Shown: positions 1 through 10,263, counted from the first letter of the stretch. The stretch: 64,000 bases of DNA from Brevundimonas sp. (GCF_027487935.1 NZ_JAIYCP010000025.1:38869-102868), one strand, 5' to 3'. Notes: a model not told the origin generated them from the sequence alone. Made by a program: numbers and translations.

Positions 1-4
1 GGTC

Positions 5-253
5 ATGACCCAGGGCAATGGCGACGGAAACTATTTCGCTGACGCAGAAACCCTGGCCCGGATTGAGGGCGAGGGACAGGTGGTGTTCCGCTATGTCGAC
101 AATCCGAACGGCTCGGTCGCAGACATCGCCGGCCTCCAGAATGCGCGCGGCAATGTGCTGGGCCTGATGCCCCACCCCGACCGGGCGTTCGAGGAAGAGC
201 TTGGCTCCGCCGACGGTGCGACCCTGTTCCGCAGCATCTTCGCCGCCGCCTAG
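5..253 (+). CDS. purQ: Phosphoribosylformylglycinamidine synthase subunit PurQ, C-terminal part (truncated by window start)
   Basis: ORF ends ...[31 protein letters not shown], typical PurQ glutaminase C-terminus; purL is downstream. Confidence 0.85.
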   Translation: MTQGNGDGNYFADAETLARIEGEGQVVFRYVDNPNGSVADIAGLQNARGNVLGLMPHPDRAFEEELGSADGATLFRSIFAAA

Positions 254-321
254 GTCGACTGCGGGCTTGACCCGCGCTGTCCGAACGTTCGATCTCACCT
301 CACCGGGGCGGGGACAGACCG

Positions 322-873
322 ATGTTCATGAGCGAACGCCAGAAGATGATTTCGGGCCTGCCGTACGATCCCGGCGATCCCGAGCTTCAGGCCGACCAGA
401 CCGCCGCCCGGCAATGGATGGCCCGCTACAACGCCGCCATGGGGGCCAGCCCCGCTGAACGACGCGACCTGTTGCGTCAGAGGATGGGCGAAGTCGGCGA
501 GGGCGCGATCATCCGCCCGCCGTTCCACTGCGACTATGGCTACAATATTCGGCTGGGCCGCGGCGTCTTCCTGAATTTCAACTGCATCATCCTCGACGTC
601 TGTGAGGTCGGGATCGGCGATCAGACGCAGATCGGTCCGGCGGTGCAGATCCTCACGGCCGACCACCCGCGCGACGCCGTCGAGCGGGCCGCTGGCATTG
701 AGTTCGGCCGGCCCGTCACCATCGGCCGGAACGTCTGGATCGGCGGCGGAGCCATCATCCTGCCCGGCGTCACGATCGGCGATGACGCGGTGATCGGTGC
801 CGGCTCGGTCGTGACCCGTGACGTGCCCGAGGGCGCGACCGCCGTGGGCAATCCGGCCCGGGTGAGGACCTAG
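322..873 (+). CDS. Sugar O-acetyltransferase (maltose/galactoside acetyltransferase-like, left-handed beta-helix)
   Basis: MISGLPYDPGDPELQADQTAARQWMARYNA N-terminal maltose acetyltransferase domain plus hexapeptide repeats (VTIGRNVWIGGGAIILPGVTIGDDAVIGAGSVVTRDVPEGATAVGNPARV). Confidence 0.9.
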   Translation: MFMSERQKMISGLPYDPGDPELQADQTAARQWMARYNAAMGASPAERRDLLRQRMGEVGEGAIIRPPFHCDYGYNIRLGRGVFLNFNCIILDVCEVGIGDQTQIGPAVQILTADHPRDAVERAAGIEFGRPVTIGRNVWIGGGAIILPGVTIGDDAVIGAGSVVTRDVPEGATAVGNPARVRT

Positions 874-1901
874 ACCCCCCAGGCCTGACCGCCCGCGCCG
901 TAGCCGTCGACAGCCTGGAACAGGGCCGAGACGAGCGCCCGCTCCTCCTCACTCATCTCCGGTTTCCAGACATCGAAGATCAGGATGGTGCGATCCTGAC
1001 CGCTGTCATTGGCGGCTTCATGCTCGATCGTGTCGTCAAAGGCCCAGGCCTGGCCCTCGCGCCAGTCGCGGACGTCATTGCCGACCCGGAAGCGGCTGCC
1101 GGGCGGGGCTATCAGGGGCAGGTGGCAGATCAGCCGGGTATTGATCAGCCCGTGGTGCGGCGGGATGCGAGCCCCCGGCGTCAGTTTTGAGAACAGGATC
1201 GACGGCGTCCGCCCCGGCACCCGACACAGCGGCACCTCGGCGAGCGCGGCCAATGTGCGCGGGCAGCGTCGGGCGAGCTCCGGCTGTTCCACCCCGTCCT
1301 TCCACAGAAACAGGGCGCTCCAGTCGGGGTTGGCCAACATGCCCGAGGCGTCGGTATTGGGCCGGTCAACGCGCGGTTCGACATAGGGACGGAACAGCGC
1401 CGGCTCGGCCAGCAGGCCGTCAAGTTCAGCGCGAATCTCCCCCGTCGCCGCCTCGATCGCCGCCAGCCAGGGCAGGGTCTCGCGCGGCTGGAACTGGACC
1501 TGCGGCAGGCCGGGGAACAGATAGAAGCGCGGCTCCTGCTGATACAGCCGCTTTCGCCCCGCCATCAGGTCCAGCGACAGGGCGAACCGGTCGCTTGAGG
1601 TTGCCGCATCAAAGCCGGCCGCGGCGAGACTCGTCGCCAGATGCGCCTCAAACCGCTGCGCCTGGGCCTGGACGGCGGCCTGGGCGCGCCGCAGCTCGGT
1701 GATGACCGAAGGCGCCAGTCCCTTGCCGTCCCCCGCTACGCGCAGGGCCGAACTGTAGAAGCTGGCGGCGGCGCGGCCATCCCCCAGGCCGGCAAGGGCG
1801 TCCCCCTTGGCGATCAAGGCCGCAAGATTTCTCGGATCAGCGACCAGCGCGCGGTCTGCCGCTTCGAGGTCGGCGCGGTGGCCCTGTTCGGTTTTCGACA
1901 T
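870..1901 (-). CDS. Aspartyl/asparaginyl beta-hydroxylase domain protein with TPR-like N-terminus
   Basis: Start MSKTEQGHRADLEAADRALVADPRN at 1901; contains IPPHHGLINTRLICHLPLIAPPGSRFRVGNDVRDWREGQAWAFDDTIEHEAANDS typical of Asp/Asn hydroxylases. The longer ORF to 2870 runs into antisense of the next gene. Confidence 0.85.
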   Translation of the reverse strand: MSKTEQGHRADLEAADRALVADPRNLAALIAKGDALAGLGDGRAAASFYSSALRVAGDGKGLAPSVITELRRAQAAVQAQAQRFEAHLATSLAAAGFDAATSSDRFALSLDLMAGRKRLYQQEPRFYLFPGLPQVQFQPRETLPWLAAIEAATGEIRAELDGLLAEPALFRPYVEPRVDRPNTDASGMLANPDWSALFLWKDGVEQPELARRCPRTLAALAEVPLCRVPGRTPSILFSKLTPGARIPPHHGLINTRLICHLPLIAPPGSRFRVGNDVRDWREGQAWAFDDTIEHEAANDSGQDRTILIFDVWKPEMSEEERALVSALFQAVDGYGAGGQAWGV

Positions 1902-2045
1902 GGGGTGATCGGAAGCGTTCAGGACCGCGTCCGTCAAGCCGAAAGCGTCAAACCCGGTCGACGCATTTTCGACGACAAAAAACCGGGCGGAGTTGAACCT
2001 TCGCCGTTCCGGCGCGTAGTCATGGTCAACAGCTGTGGAGCCGCC

Positions 2046-2867
2046 ATGTCTATTCTCCGTCCGAACGCTTCCCAGAAGGCCCGTCGCCTGATGGTGCTGG
2101 CCGCCACCGTCTTCGCCATCGTGATCGGCCAGGCCCAGGTGCTGCTCGGCTGGGGCCAGTCCCCCGCCGAATTCTCGGCCGACAGCGACGCCACACTGCG
2201 GGTCGCGGGCTATGCCTTCGCCATCTGGGGGGTGATCTATCTCTGGCTGCTGGTTTACGCCGTGCGCCAGGCGCTGCCGCAGACCGGCGAAAGCCGGTTG
2301 ATCAACCGGCTGGGCTGGCCCTCGCTCGCCGCCCTGCTGGGCATCGGCGCATGGGTCGTCGCGGCAGCCTATGACTGGGAGGCAGCGACGGTTGTCCTGA
2401 TTTTCGGCTCGCTGCTGTTCCTGCTGTTTCCCCTGCTGGCCAACGCCGGCACGATCCGGGCGCTCCCCCGCGGGGACCGCGACCGCTGGATGACGGTCTG
2501 GCCGCTCAGCCTCCTGGCAGGGTGGCTGACCGTGGCCTCTCCCCTGAACCTGATTACGGTGGTTACCGGTGACGGCCTCCTTCCGGAAATGCTGCCTCCG
2601 ACGGCCTGGGCGATCCTGGCGGTCATCGCGATTGTCGCGGTAGCGCTGGCCGTCACCCAACGACTCCGGACCCTCGCCTACAGCCTGCCGATCGCCTGGG
2701 GTCTTGCAGGGGCGTTTGTGGCCGAGCAGACCCGCAATCCGACCCTGTCCTATGCCGCTCTTGCGGCGGCGGTGACCGTACTGGTCGGTGCCGCCATCCT
2801 GACCTTCACCGCGCGACGCCCGGCTCCGCAGGCCTTCGGCCTCGATGATGTGTCCGCCGGTGGCTGA
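2046..2867 (+). CDS. TspO/MBR-like multi-TM membrane protein (tryptophan-rich sensory protein-like)
   Basis: MSILRPNASQKARRLMVLAATVFAIVIGQAQVLLGWGQ...; repeated hydrophobic helices with W-rich segments. Family assignment tentative. Confidence 0.6.
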   Translation: MSILRPNASQKARRLMVLAATVFAIVIGQAQVLLGWGQSPAEFSADSDATLRVAGYAFAIWGVIYLWLLVYAVRQALPQTGESRLINRLGWPSLAALLGIGAWVVAAAYDWEAATVVLIFGSLLFLLFPLLANAGTIRALPRGDRDRWMTVWPLSLLAGWLTVASPLNLITVVTGDGLLPEMLPPTAWAILAVIAIVAVALAVTQRLRTLAYSLPIAWGLAGAFVAEQTRNPTLSYAALAAAVTVLVGAAILTFTARRPAPQAFGLDDVSAGG

Positions 2868-2900
2868 CACGACTCTGTTCAGGGGCTAGAAGGCGCGCCC

Positions 2901-5129
2901 ATGACCGCGCCCCAGAACACCGCCCCGAAGACCATGGCCGAACTGGCCGCCGAATACGGCCTGGCCCCCAATGAATACCAGGTCGTCCTCGACCGGCTGG
3001 GACGAGAGCCCAACCACGTCGAGCTGGGCGTCTTCTCGGTGATGTGGTCCGAGCACTGCTCCTACAAATCCTCGAAGGTCCACCTCGGCAAATTCCCGAC
3101 CAAGGGCCCGCGCGTCATCTGCGGCCCGGGCGAGAACGCCGGGGTTATCGACATCGACGACGGCGACGCCTGCATCTTCAAGATGGAGAGCCACAACCAC
3201 CCCAGCTTCATCGAGCCCTATCAGGGCGCGGCGACCGGCGTGGGCGGGATCATGCGCGATGTCTTCACCATGGGTGCCCGCCCCGTAGCCCTGCTGAACG
3301 CCCTGCGCTTCGGCGATCCGTCGCACGAGAAGACCCGGCGGCTGGTCAAGGGTGTAGTCTCCGGCATTGGCGGTTACGGCAATTGCGTCGGTGTGCCGAC
3401 CGTGGCCGGCGAGACCAATTTCCACCGGGGCTACAACGGCAACATCCTGGTCAACGCCATGTGCGTCGGCATCGCCAAGGCCGACGCCCTGTTCTATTCG
3501 GCCGCGCCCGCTCCGGGCCTTTCGGTGGTCTATTTCGGCTCCAAGACCGGCCGCGACGGCATCCACGGCGCGACCATGTCCTCGGCCGAATTCGACGACG
3601 AATCGGATTCGAAACGCCCGACGGTCCAGGTCGGCGATCCCTTCGCCGAGAAGCTGCTGATCGAGGCGACCCTGGAGCTGATGGCCTCGGGTGCCGTCGC
3701 CGCCATCCAGGACATGGGAGCCGCGGGCCTGACCTCTTCGTCGGTGGAAATGGCCGGCAAGGGCGGGGTCGGCATCGAGCTGATCATGGACCAGGTGCCC
3801 CAGCGCGAAACCGGCATGACGGCCTATGAGATGATGCTGTCGGAAAGCCAGGAGCGGATGCTGGCCGTGCTGAAGCCGGGCCGCGAGGAAGACGGCCACC
3901 GGATCTTCAAGAAGTGGGGACTGGACGCCGCCGTCATCGGCCAGACCACCGACACCGGCCGGCTAGTGCTGAAGCATCACGGCGAGACGGTCTGCGACGT
4001 GCCGCTGGCCCCGCTGTTCGACGATGCACCGCTGTATGACCGGCCCTGGGTCCAGCCCGCCCTGCAGCCGCGCCTGGCCCCGGCCGATGTGCCTGCGCCG
4101 GAAAGCTGGGTCGATGCGGTGATCAAGGTCCTGACCTGCCCGGACATGGCCTCCAAACGCTGGATCTGGGAGCAGTACGATCGCCACGTCATGGCCGACA
4201 CCCTGCACGACTCCGCCACCGCCGCCGACGCCGGCGTGGTGCGGGTGCACGGCACGGACAAGGGTCTGGCCATGACCTCGGACTGCACCCCCCGCTATGT
4301 GCTGGCCGATCCCTATGAGGGCGGCAAACAGGCCGTGGCCGAGGCCTGGCGCAATCTGACCGCCGTGGGTTCACGGCCCATCGCAATCACCGACAACCTG
4401 AATTTCGGTAATCCGCAGCGGCCCGAGATCATGGGTCAGATCGTGCGCGCCATCGACGGCATGGCCGAGGCCTGCCGGGTGCTGGACTTCCCGGTCGTGA
4501 GCGGCAACGTCAGCCTCTACAACGAGACCAATGGCGCGGCCATTCCGCCGACCCCGACGGTCGGGGCGGTCGGCCTGCTGACCAACTATGACATCGTCGT
4601 CGGCTTCGGCGGCATGGTCGAGGGCGATGTGCTGGTCCTGATCGGCGAGACCCGGGGCGAACTGGGCTCCTCCCTCTATCTGCGCGAAGTGCTGGGCCGC
4701 GAGGACGGCGCCCCGCCCCCGGTCGATCTGGCGCTGGAGCGGAAGACGGGTGACTTCGTGCGCGAACAGATCGAGGCGGGTGCCCTGACCTGTGTGCACG
4801 ACCTGTCCGATGGCGGCCTGATCGGGGCGGCGGCGGACATTGCCCTGGCCTCGGATTGCGGCGTCGAGCTGGACGGCGGCCCGGACGCCCATGCCCACGC
4901 CCGGCTCTTCGGTGAGGATCAGGCCCGCTATCTGGTCGCTGTAGCCGATGCGACCGAGGTCATCGCCGCCGCCCAGGTGGCCGGCCTGAGCGCCTCGGTG
5001 GTCGGCCGCGCCAGGGGCCGCGACTTCGCCGCGATTGGCCCGGCCGGCGATCTCTTCCGCCTGCCGCTGGATCACCTTCGCGAGATGCACGAGGGCTGGA
5101 TGCCGACCTGGATTGAAGGACACGCCTGA
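2901..5129 (+). CDS. purL: Phosphoribosylformylglycinamidine synthase subunit PurL
   Basis: 742 aa, [52 protein letters not shown] motifs; follows purQ. Confidence 0.97.
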   Translation: MTAPQNTAPKTMAELAAEYGLAPNEYQVVLDRLGREPNHVELGVFSVMWSEHCSYKSSKVHLGKFPTKGPRVICGPGENAGVIDIDDGDACIFKMESHNHPSFIEPYQGAATGVGGIMRDVFTMGARPVALLNALRFGDPSHEKTRRLVKGVVSGIGGYGNCVGVPTVAGETNFHRGYNGNILVNAMCVGIAKADALFYSAAPAPGLSVVYFGSKTGRDGIHGATMSSAEFDDESDSKRPTVQVGDPFAEKLLIEATLELMASGAVAAIQDMGAAGLTSSSVEMAGKGGVGIELIMDQVPQRETGMTAYEMMLSESQERMLAVLKPGREEDGHRIFKKWGLDAAVIGQTTDTGRLVLKHHGETVCDVPLAPLFDDAPLYDRPWVQPALQPRLAPADVPAPESWVDAVIKVLTCPDMASKRWIWEQYDRHVMADTLHDSATAADAGVVRVHGTDKGLAMTSDCTPRYVLADPYEGGKQAVAEAWRNLTAVGSRPIAITDNLNFGNPQRPEIMGQIVRAIDGMAEACRVLDFPVVSGNVSLYNETNGAAIPPTPTVGAVGLLTNYDIVVGFGGMVEGDVLVLIGETRGELGSSLYLREVLGREDGAPPPVDLALERKTGDFVREQIEAGALTCVHDLSDGGLIGAAADIALASDCGVELDGGPDAHAHARLFGEDQARYLVAVADATEVIAAAQVAGLSASVVGRARGRDFAAIGPAGDLFRLPLDHLREMHEGWMPTWIEGHA

Positions 5130-5563
5130 TGCGCTTCGCACCGATCGCCCTGACCACCCTCGCCCTGACCCTCGCCGCCTGTGAAGGCGGCGGCGATCCT
5201 GTCGAGCAGGCCCTGCGCGACACCGCGTCCAAGAACCACGCCGCGAGGGTGCAGGAGGGCGTCGTCTCGGCCCCGGCCCACACCGGCGCTCATGGTACGG
5301 GCACCACCACCGCGGGCGACGCAGCCTTCGCCGCCTCCGAGGCTGCAATGCACGCCGGCATGGCCCGGGCGTCCGGCGAGACGGTCGATGAGGCCTATAT
5401 CGCCAAGATGATCGAACACCACCGCGGTGCCGTGGCCATGGCGGAGGTTGCGCTGAAGGAGTCTCGCGATCCGGAGGTCCGGCGCATGGCTCAGGTCGTG
5501 GTCGACACCCAGACCCGCGAGATCGCGGAAATGCAGGCCTGGAAGCCGGCCCCGGCGAACTGA
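5129..5563 (+). CDS. DUF305-domain lipoprotein
   Basis: Lipobox LTLAAC; MHAGMARASGETVDEAYIAKMIEHHRGAVAMAEVALKES...MAQVVVDTQTREIAEMQAW is a DUF305 signature. Confidence 0.85.
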   Translation: MRFAPIALTTLALTLAACEGGGDPVEQALRDTASKNHAARVQEGVVSAPAHTGAHGTGTTTAGDAAFAASEAAMHAGMARASGETVDEAYIAKMIEHHRGAVAMAEVALKESRDPEVRRMAQVVVDTQTREIAEMQAWKPAPAN

Positions 5564-5684
5564 ATCGGGCCGCCGACGCGGCTCCGCCCCAAGGGACAGG
5601 CCCCAGGTCCTGCCGTGCGCGTGGAACGGGGTGACGCCCGTCACAATTCCGGTCTAGGTCGGGTTATCCAGTCTGGAGGTCTTG

Positions 5685-7262
5685 ATGCTGCGCCCGTTCG
5701 AAACCCTGTCCCGTCGCGGCCTGCTGCTGACCCTCGGCGCGGGCGGAGTCCTTGCCGGCTCGGGCCGTCAGGCGCTCGCCGATCCGGTGTTCGCCGAATA
5801 TCCCTTCCAGCTCGGGATTGCGGCGGGCGACCCGACCCACGACGGCTTCGTCATCTGGACCCGCCTCGCGCCCCGCCCGATGGAAATCGGCCACGGCATG
5901 CCCTCCGCCCCGGTGCCGGTGAAATGGGAGGTCGCGACCTCGCGCGGCTTCGGCAACACCGTGGTTCGCTCCGGCGAGGCCGTGGCCCGCCCCGAACTGG
6001 CCCATGCGGTCCATGTCGAGGTCGAGGGGCTGGAGCCCGCCCGCGAGTATTTCTACCGCTTCAGTGCCGGCCTCGAACGCACCCCCAGCGGCCGTGCGAA
6101 GACCGCGCCGGCCGCCGGTGCCACGACCGCACAGGCGCGCTTCGGCGTGCTGGGCTGCCAGGCCTATGAGCAGGGCTTCTACACCGCCCACCGCAAGGCG
6201 GCGGAAGAGAACCTCGACTTCATCTACTGCTACGGCGACTACATCTATGAGGGCCGTGGCAACCGCACCTACACCGGCTCCGGCGGCACGATGGAAAACC
6301 CGCGCCAGCATGTCGGGGGCGAGGCCTACAGCCTCGACGACTATCGTCGGCGCTATGCCCAGTACAAGCTCGACGCCGACCTGCAGTCCAGCCACGCCTC
6401 CACGGCCTGGTTCTGCACCTGGGACGACCACGAGATCGACAACAACTGGGTCCAGGCGCTGGATCAGGATGGTACGCCGCCCGAAATCTTCATGCTGCGC
6501 CAGCAGGCGGCGATGCAGGCCTGGTACGAGCATATGCCGGTCCGGCGCTCGGCCTTCCCACGGGGCGCGGTCACCCAGGTGTATCGCCATGCCAGCTGGG
6601 GAGACCTGCTGGACCTGAATTTCCTCGATACGCGTCAGTATCGTTCGAACCAGCCCTGCAACGAGGCCTGGGCATCGACCTGCCCCGGTGTTTCGGCCGC
6701 CGATGCCCATGTGCTTGGCCAGGCACAGGAGGCCTGGCTCTACCAGAACCTCGACCGGTCGCAGGCGCACTGGAAGGTGCTGGCGCAGCAGATCATGGTG
6801 ATGGACCTCGACCGGAAGGAAGGGCCCGAGCCCGGCTTCAACCTCGACAGCTGGGCCGGCTATGCGATCCCGCGCCAGCGCCTGCTGGACCGGCTGCGTG
6901 AGCGCCGCATCGGCAACACCGTCATCCTGACCGGCGATGAACATCAGAACTACGCCGGGGAACTCTACCGCGACAGCCGCAATCCCGAGGGCGCGCCGGT
7001 CGCCACCGAGTTCGTCGCCACCTCGATCAGCTCGTCCGGCGACGGTCAGGATCAGCGGGCCGACGGGCGGCGCTACCTCGCGGACAATCCGTTCCTGAAG
7101 TTCAACAACGCCCAGCGTGGCTATGTCGTCTGCGACGTGACGCCCGAGCGGTGGCAGACCGAGTTCAAGGTGCTGGACAAGGTGTCGGAACGCGGCGGGA
7201 CCCTGACGACGCGGGCGAAATTCGCGGTGGCCAGCGGCGACGCGCGGGTGGTGCCGGCCTGA
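5685..7262 (+). CDS. phoD: Alkaline phosphatase D family protein (PhoD)
   Basis: Tat signal LSRRGLLLTLGAGGVLAG; FQLGIAAGDPTHDGFVIWTRLAP, YCYGDYIYE, WDDHEIDNNW, LTGDEHQNY motifs. A TTG at 5682 is an alternative start. Confidence 0.93.
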   Translation: MLRPFETLSRRGLLLTLGAGGVLAGSGRQALADPVFAEYPFQLGIAAGDPTHDGFVIWTRLAPRPMEIGHGMPSAPVPVKWEVATSRGFGNTVVRSGEAVARPELAHAVHVEVEGLEPAREYFYRFSAGLERTPSGRAKTAPAAGATTAQARFGVLGCQAYEQGFYTAHRKAAEENLDFIYCYGDYIYEGRGNRTYTGSGGTMENPRQHVGGEAYSLDDYRRRYAQYKLDADLQSSHASTAWFCTWDDHEIDNNWVQALDQDGTPPEIFMLRQQAAMQAWYEHMPVRRSAFPRGAVTQVYRHASWGDLLDLNFLDTRQYRSNQPCNEAWASTCPGVSAADAHVLGQAQEAWLYQNLDRSQAHWKVLAQQIMVMDLDRKEGPEPGFNLDSWAGYAIPRQRLLDRLRERRIGNTVILTGDEHQNYAGELYRDSRNPEGAPVATEFVATSISSSGDGQDQRADGRRYLADNPFLKFNNAQRGYVVCDVTPERWQTEFKVLDKVSERGGTLTTRAKFAVASGDARVVPA

Positions 7263-7547
7263 TCACAGGTCGAGCCGGTCCGCCAGCAGGGCGACAAGGC
7301 GGTCCGGTTTGCCGTCAAACAGCCGGTCCAGCAGGTCCTGGACCTCGCCCTCCACATAGGCCTGACGGTCGAACACAGCGTGGTAGCGCTGGCGGCCGTC
7401 TTCCTTCTGCGATCGCACGGCCCCCTTCTGCATCAGGCGATGCAGAAGGGTCTTGATGGTCGCGTCGCCCCAGGCGTTGGCGGCCTTCACCTCCTCGATC
7501 AGCGAGGCGAAGGACAACGGGCCGCGTCGCCAGAGCGCGGCGAGCAC
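7263..7547 (-). CDS. BlaI/MecI/CopY-family transcriptional regulator (true start probably further upstream, non-ATG)
   Basis: VLAALWRRGPLSFASLIEEVKAANAWGDATIKTLLHRLMQKGAVRSQKEDGRQRYHAVFDRQAY winged helix; frame upstream encodes NPARISVTEAESAV, matching the family N-terminus. Confidence 0.85.
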   Translation of the reverse strand: MLAALWRRGPLSFASLIEEVKAANAWGDATIKTLLHRLMQKGAVRSQKEDGRQRYHAVFDRQAYVEGEVQDLLDRLFDGKPDRLVALLADRLDL

Positions 7548-7585
7548 GGCGCTCTCGGCCTCAGTGACCGAAATGCGCGCCGGGT

Positions 7586-8041
7586 TCAGGATTGCAGCAC
7601 CGTGCGGTCGATGCGGGCCTCAATGATCCAGTGGCAGACCACGCCGACAACGCCCGCGATCAGGCCGAGAAGGAACAGCAGGGCCGCCTCGGCGAAGCCC
7701 GGGGCCAATACCGGCATCGGGACCGGTCCGAAATTGGCGATGCCGATAAAGCCCATCAGCACCACGAAGGCTGCACCGACCAAGCCCATCAGGGGCCCGC
7801 CCAGTCGAAGCGCGGAGACGAAGGCCGAGCCTCCATTCAACCGCTTTCCGGACGCCAGCTTCAGGCCAGTGACGACGATCGCAGCCAGGGAGGCCGCGAC
7901 GAGCGCGATCATCAGGAACTGCATTGTCTCGTCAGCATCGAGGAAAACCTTTGCGATGGTGAGGCGCGGCGCCGCGGCGGCGGTGATCGGGAGAGACGCA
8001 AGCATCAGGCCGGCGACGACGGGAGACAGGGATGGACGCAC
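7586..8041 (-). CDS. Small multi-TM membrane protein, co-oriented with the BlaI-like regulator
   Basis: GTG start; signal-like N-terminus and three hydrophobic helices (FLMIALVAASLAAIVVTGL; LMGLVGAAFVVLMGFIGI; AALLFLLGLIAGVVGVVCHWI). Confidence 0.65.
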   Translation of the reverse strand: MRPSLSPVVAGLMLASLPITAAAAPRLTIAKVFLDADETMQFLMIALVAASLAAIVVTGLKLASGKRLNGGSAFVSALRLGGPLMGLVGAAFVVLMGFIGIANFGPVPMPVLAPGFAEAALLFLLGLIAGVVGVVCHWIIEARIDRTVLQS

Positions 8042-8057
8042 GGCGAGACCTCCAGAC

Positions 8058-8082
8058 TACATTTGTAATCCTATAAGATTAC
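8058..8082. promoter_or_regulatory. Putative BlaI/CopY-type operator: TACATTTGTA plus overlapping GTAATC-N6-GATTAC dyad
   Basis: actacatttgtaatcctataagattacgtgcgtaaac: 8058-8067 fits TACANNTGTA; 8065-8070/8077-8082 are perfect 6-bp arms. Lies just upstream of the membrane protein/BlaI-like pair. Confidence 0.6.
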
Positions 8083-8099
8083 GTGCGTAAACTTTCTCG

Positions 8100-8924
8100 T
8101 CAAGCCAGAACGGGAATCGCCTGGCTCAGCCGCCCCCCGACCCGGATCGGCTCGACCCGCGTGGCCAGGCCGGTCCTGTCATCGGTCTCGACATAGACGC
8201 CGCAGATCGTCGCCGGCCCATGCGCCGGAACATACCGCCCGCCCGACAGCCGGGTGGTGAAGCGCCGCAGGGGCTCTTCCTTCTCGTTGCCGATCACGGA
8301 GTCATAGTCGCAGCAGCCGCCGGCGTCGGTCTGGTAGGCCGTGCCGCCCGGCAGGATCTGGCAGTCTGCGGTCGGCACATGGGTATGGGTGCCGACCACC
8401 AGCGAGGCGCGGCCGTCGCAGAAATGACCCATGGCCATCTTCTCGGAGGTCGCCTCGCAATGCATGTCGACGATGATGGCGTCGGCGGCGACGCCCATGG
8501 GACAGGCCGCCAGCTCTTTCTCGACGGCGCTGAAGGGGCAATCCATCGGGTCCATGTGAATTCGGCCCAGCACATTCATGACCAGCACCGTCTTGCCGCT
8601 CTGGGTCTCGAACAGATTGGCCCCGGCACCGGGGGCATCCATCAGGCGCGGATAGTTGGCGGGGCGGATCAGGCGCGGTTCGCGCACGATATAGGTCAGG
8701 GCCTCGCGCTGGTCCCAGCTGTGGTTGCCGAGCGTCAGACAGTCGGCCCCGGCCATGAACAGCTCGCGCGCCGTGTTCTCGGTAATGCCGAAACCGCCGG
8801 CCGCGTTCTCGGCATTGACCACGACGAAATCGAGTTTCAGGTCGCGCTTCAGACCCGGGAGGTGATCGCTCAGCCCGTCCCGTCCGGACTTGCCGACGAC
8901 ATCACCGAAAAAAGCCAGTCTCAT
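8100..8924 (-). CDS. YmdB family metallophosphoesterase (TIGR00282-like)
   Basis: MRLAFFGDVVGKSGRDGLSDHLPGLKRDLKLDFVVVNAENAAGGFGIT...LTLGNHSWDQ. Confidence 0.92.
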   Translation of the reverse strand: MRLAFFGDVVGKSGRDGLSDHLPGLKRDLKLDFVVVNAENAAGGFGITENTARELFMAGADCLTLGNHSWDQREALTYIVREPRLIRPANYPRLMDAPGAGANLFETQSGKTVLVMNVLGRIHMDPMDCPFSAVEKELAACPMGVAADAIIVDMHCEATSEKMAMGHFCDGRASLVVGTHTHVPTADCQILPGGTAYQTDAGGCCDYDSVIGNEKEEPLRRFTTRLSGGRYVPAHGPATICGVYVETDDRTGLATRVEPIRVGGRLSQAIPVLA

Positions 8925-9466
8925 GCGAAGGGTCTATAGCCGGTCTCGGTCAGAACGCCATGCAGACGGATATCGTGGGGCTCGGCCGGCAGGTCAGCGA
9001 TTTCCTGGCCCGCATAGGCGAATCCGATCCGGGTGACATCGGGCCGCGCGGCAAAGGTCCGGTCGTAATAGCCGCCGCCCTGCCCCAGCCGGCCGCCCCG
9101 GGCGTCAAAAGCCAGCAATGGGGCAAGGATCAGGTGAGGATCGACGACCTCGGCCAGCGGGAAGGGCGCGGGAACCCCCGCCTCGTCCAGCTCGAGCGGC
9201 TCGCCGGGAGACCACCGCCGGAAGATCATCGGCGCGTCCCGCTCGATGACGACCGGCAGGCAGAGTTCGCGACCGGCCTCGATCAGCGCCAGCGAAAGGG
9301 CCTCAACGTCCAGTTCCGAGCCGATCGCGCGATAGACGGCGACGATACGGCCCGACGGCAGGGCATCCGCCTGTTCAGCGGCGCGGTCGGCCGCGCCGGC
9401 ATCCAGCGCGGCCAGACGCTTGCGCATCGCCCGCATGACCGATCTGAGTTCGCGCTTATCGATCAT
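8921..9466 (-). CDS. 5-formyltetrahydrofolate cyclo-ligase
   Basis: MIDKRELRSVMRAMRKRLAALD...; LILAPLLAFDARGGRLGQGGGYYDRTFAA motif. Confidence 0.9.
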   Translation of the reverse strand: MIDKRELRSVMRAMRKRLAALDAGAADRAAEQADALPSGRIVAVYRAIGSELDVEALSLALIEAGRELCLPVVIERDAPMIFRRWSPGEPLELDEAGVPAPFPLAEVVDPHLILAPLLAFDARGGRLGQGGGYYDRTFAARPDVTRIGFAYAGQEIADLPAEPHDIRLHGVLTETGYRPFA

Positions 9467-9499
9467 GGGAGAGAAAAATGTTGGCGGCGCCACAAGAGC

Positions 9500-9668
9500 C
9501 GTGAAGGGCGTTTAAATCCTCTCGACCTGGGTAGCCAGGTGGGCGCCGTGTGCCCAGGCCCACGGGCCTGATCAGGGACAGCTCCCTTCGAGTGAATTAA
9601 GGTCGCGAGGAAATGTTGCCTTCGACGAGAGCCGCAGCAGGACCCGCCGCGGAGGAAGATAGTCCCTA
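9500..9668 (-). ncRNA. ssrS: 6S RNA (SsrS), approximate boundaries
   Basis: Noncoding, self-complementary interval between zapA (upstream) and the fau-like gene (downstream), the conserved proteobacterial 6S locus order. Confidence 0.65.
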
Positions 9669-9694
9669 AGCCCGGACGGAACAATGGCCGGGGG

Positions 9695-10006
9695 TCAAAG
9701 ACCCTGGGCGATCTTCTCCAGCCGGGCCGCCACAGCATTCAGCGCCTCGGCCACGCCGTCGGTGGAGGCGGAGGCGGCAACCGGGGACGCCACCGGATTG
9801 CCGAGCCGGACCTCATGCAGTTCGTCGGCCAGCATCAGGCCGGCCATCAGGAACAGCCGGAGGTCGCCGACATGGCCGACCTCCGCCGAAACCTGGCGCA
9901 CATGGCCATCGAACTGTTTTGCCAGGATGCGGACCCGCTCCTCCTGGCCGTCGGCACAACCGACAGCATAGGAGCGGCCGTTGATCTCGACGGTCACGGT
10001 CGCCAT
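9695..10006 (-). CDS. zapA: Cell division protein ZapA
   Basis: MATVTVEINGRSYAVGCADGQEERVRILAKQFDGHVRQVSAEVGHVGDLRLFLMAGLMLADEL. Confidence 0.9.
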   Translation of the reverse strand: MATVTVEINGRSYAVGCADGQEERVRILAKQFDGHVRQVSAEVGHVGDLRLFLMAGLMLADELHEVRLGNPVASPVAASASTDGVAEALNAVAARLEKIAQGL

Positions 10007-10263
10007 CAGCGCGCCTCCTGTTCCGCCAGGGCGGCGCGGATGGCGTCGGCGGCGTGGGACAGGGTTTCGGCAGCATCGCGGCCCGCGGCCTCCAGCTCGT
10101 GGATGCGCGCGCGGTCGGTCTCGGTCGAGGGTTCAGGCGCGAACAGGTCGTCGTCCGGCACCCGGCTGGCCCCGGCCGCCCGACTCTTGAGATCGAGCAG
10201 GCGGCGCTCCAGCAGCGCCAGCGCGCGGTCGACACGGTCCTTGGCGGCCGATGCAGCGTCCAT
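10006..10263 (-). CDS. DUF4164-like small coiled-coil protein
   Basis: MDAASAAKDRVDRALALLERRLLDLKSRA...; directly upstream of zapA. Confidence 0.65.
   Translation of the reverse strand: MDAASAAKDRVDRALALLERRLLDLKSRAAGASRVPDDDLFAPEPSTETDRARIHELEAAGRDAAETLSHAADAIRAALAEQEAR

Noticed and set aside
870-2870. 666-aa minus-strand ORF treated as one protein
   Set aside because: Only the 870-1901 part resembles a hydroxylase; the N-terminal extension is antisense to the TspO-like gene and is low complexity.
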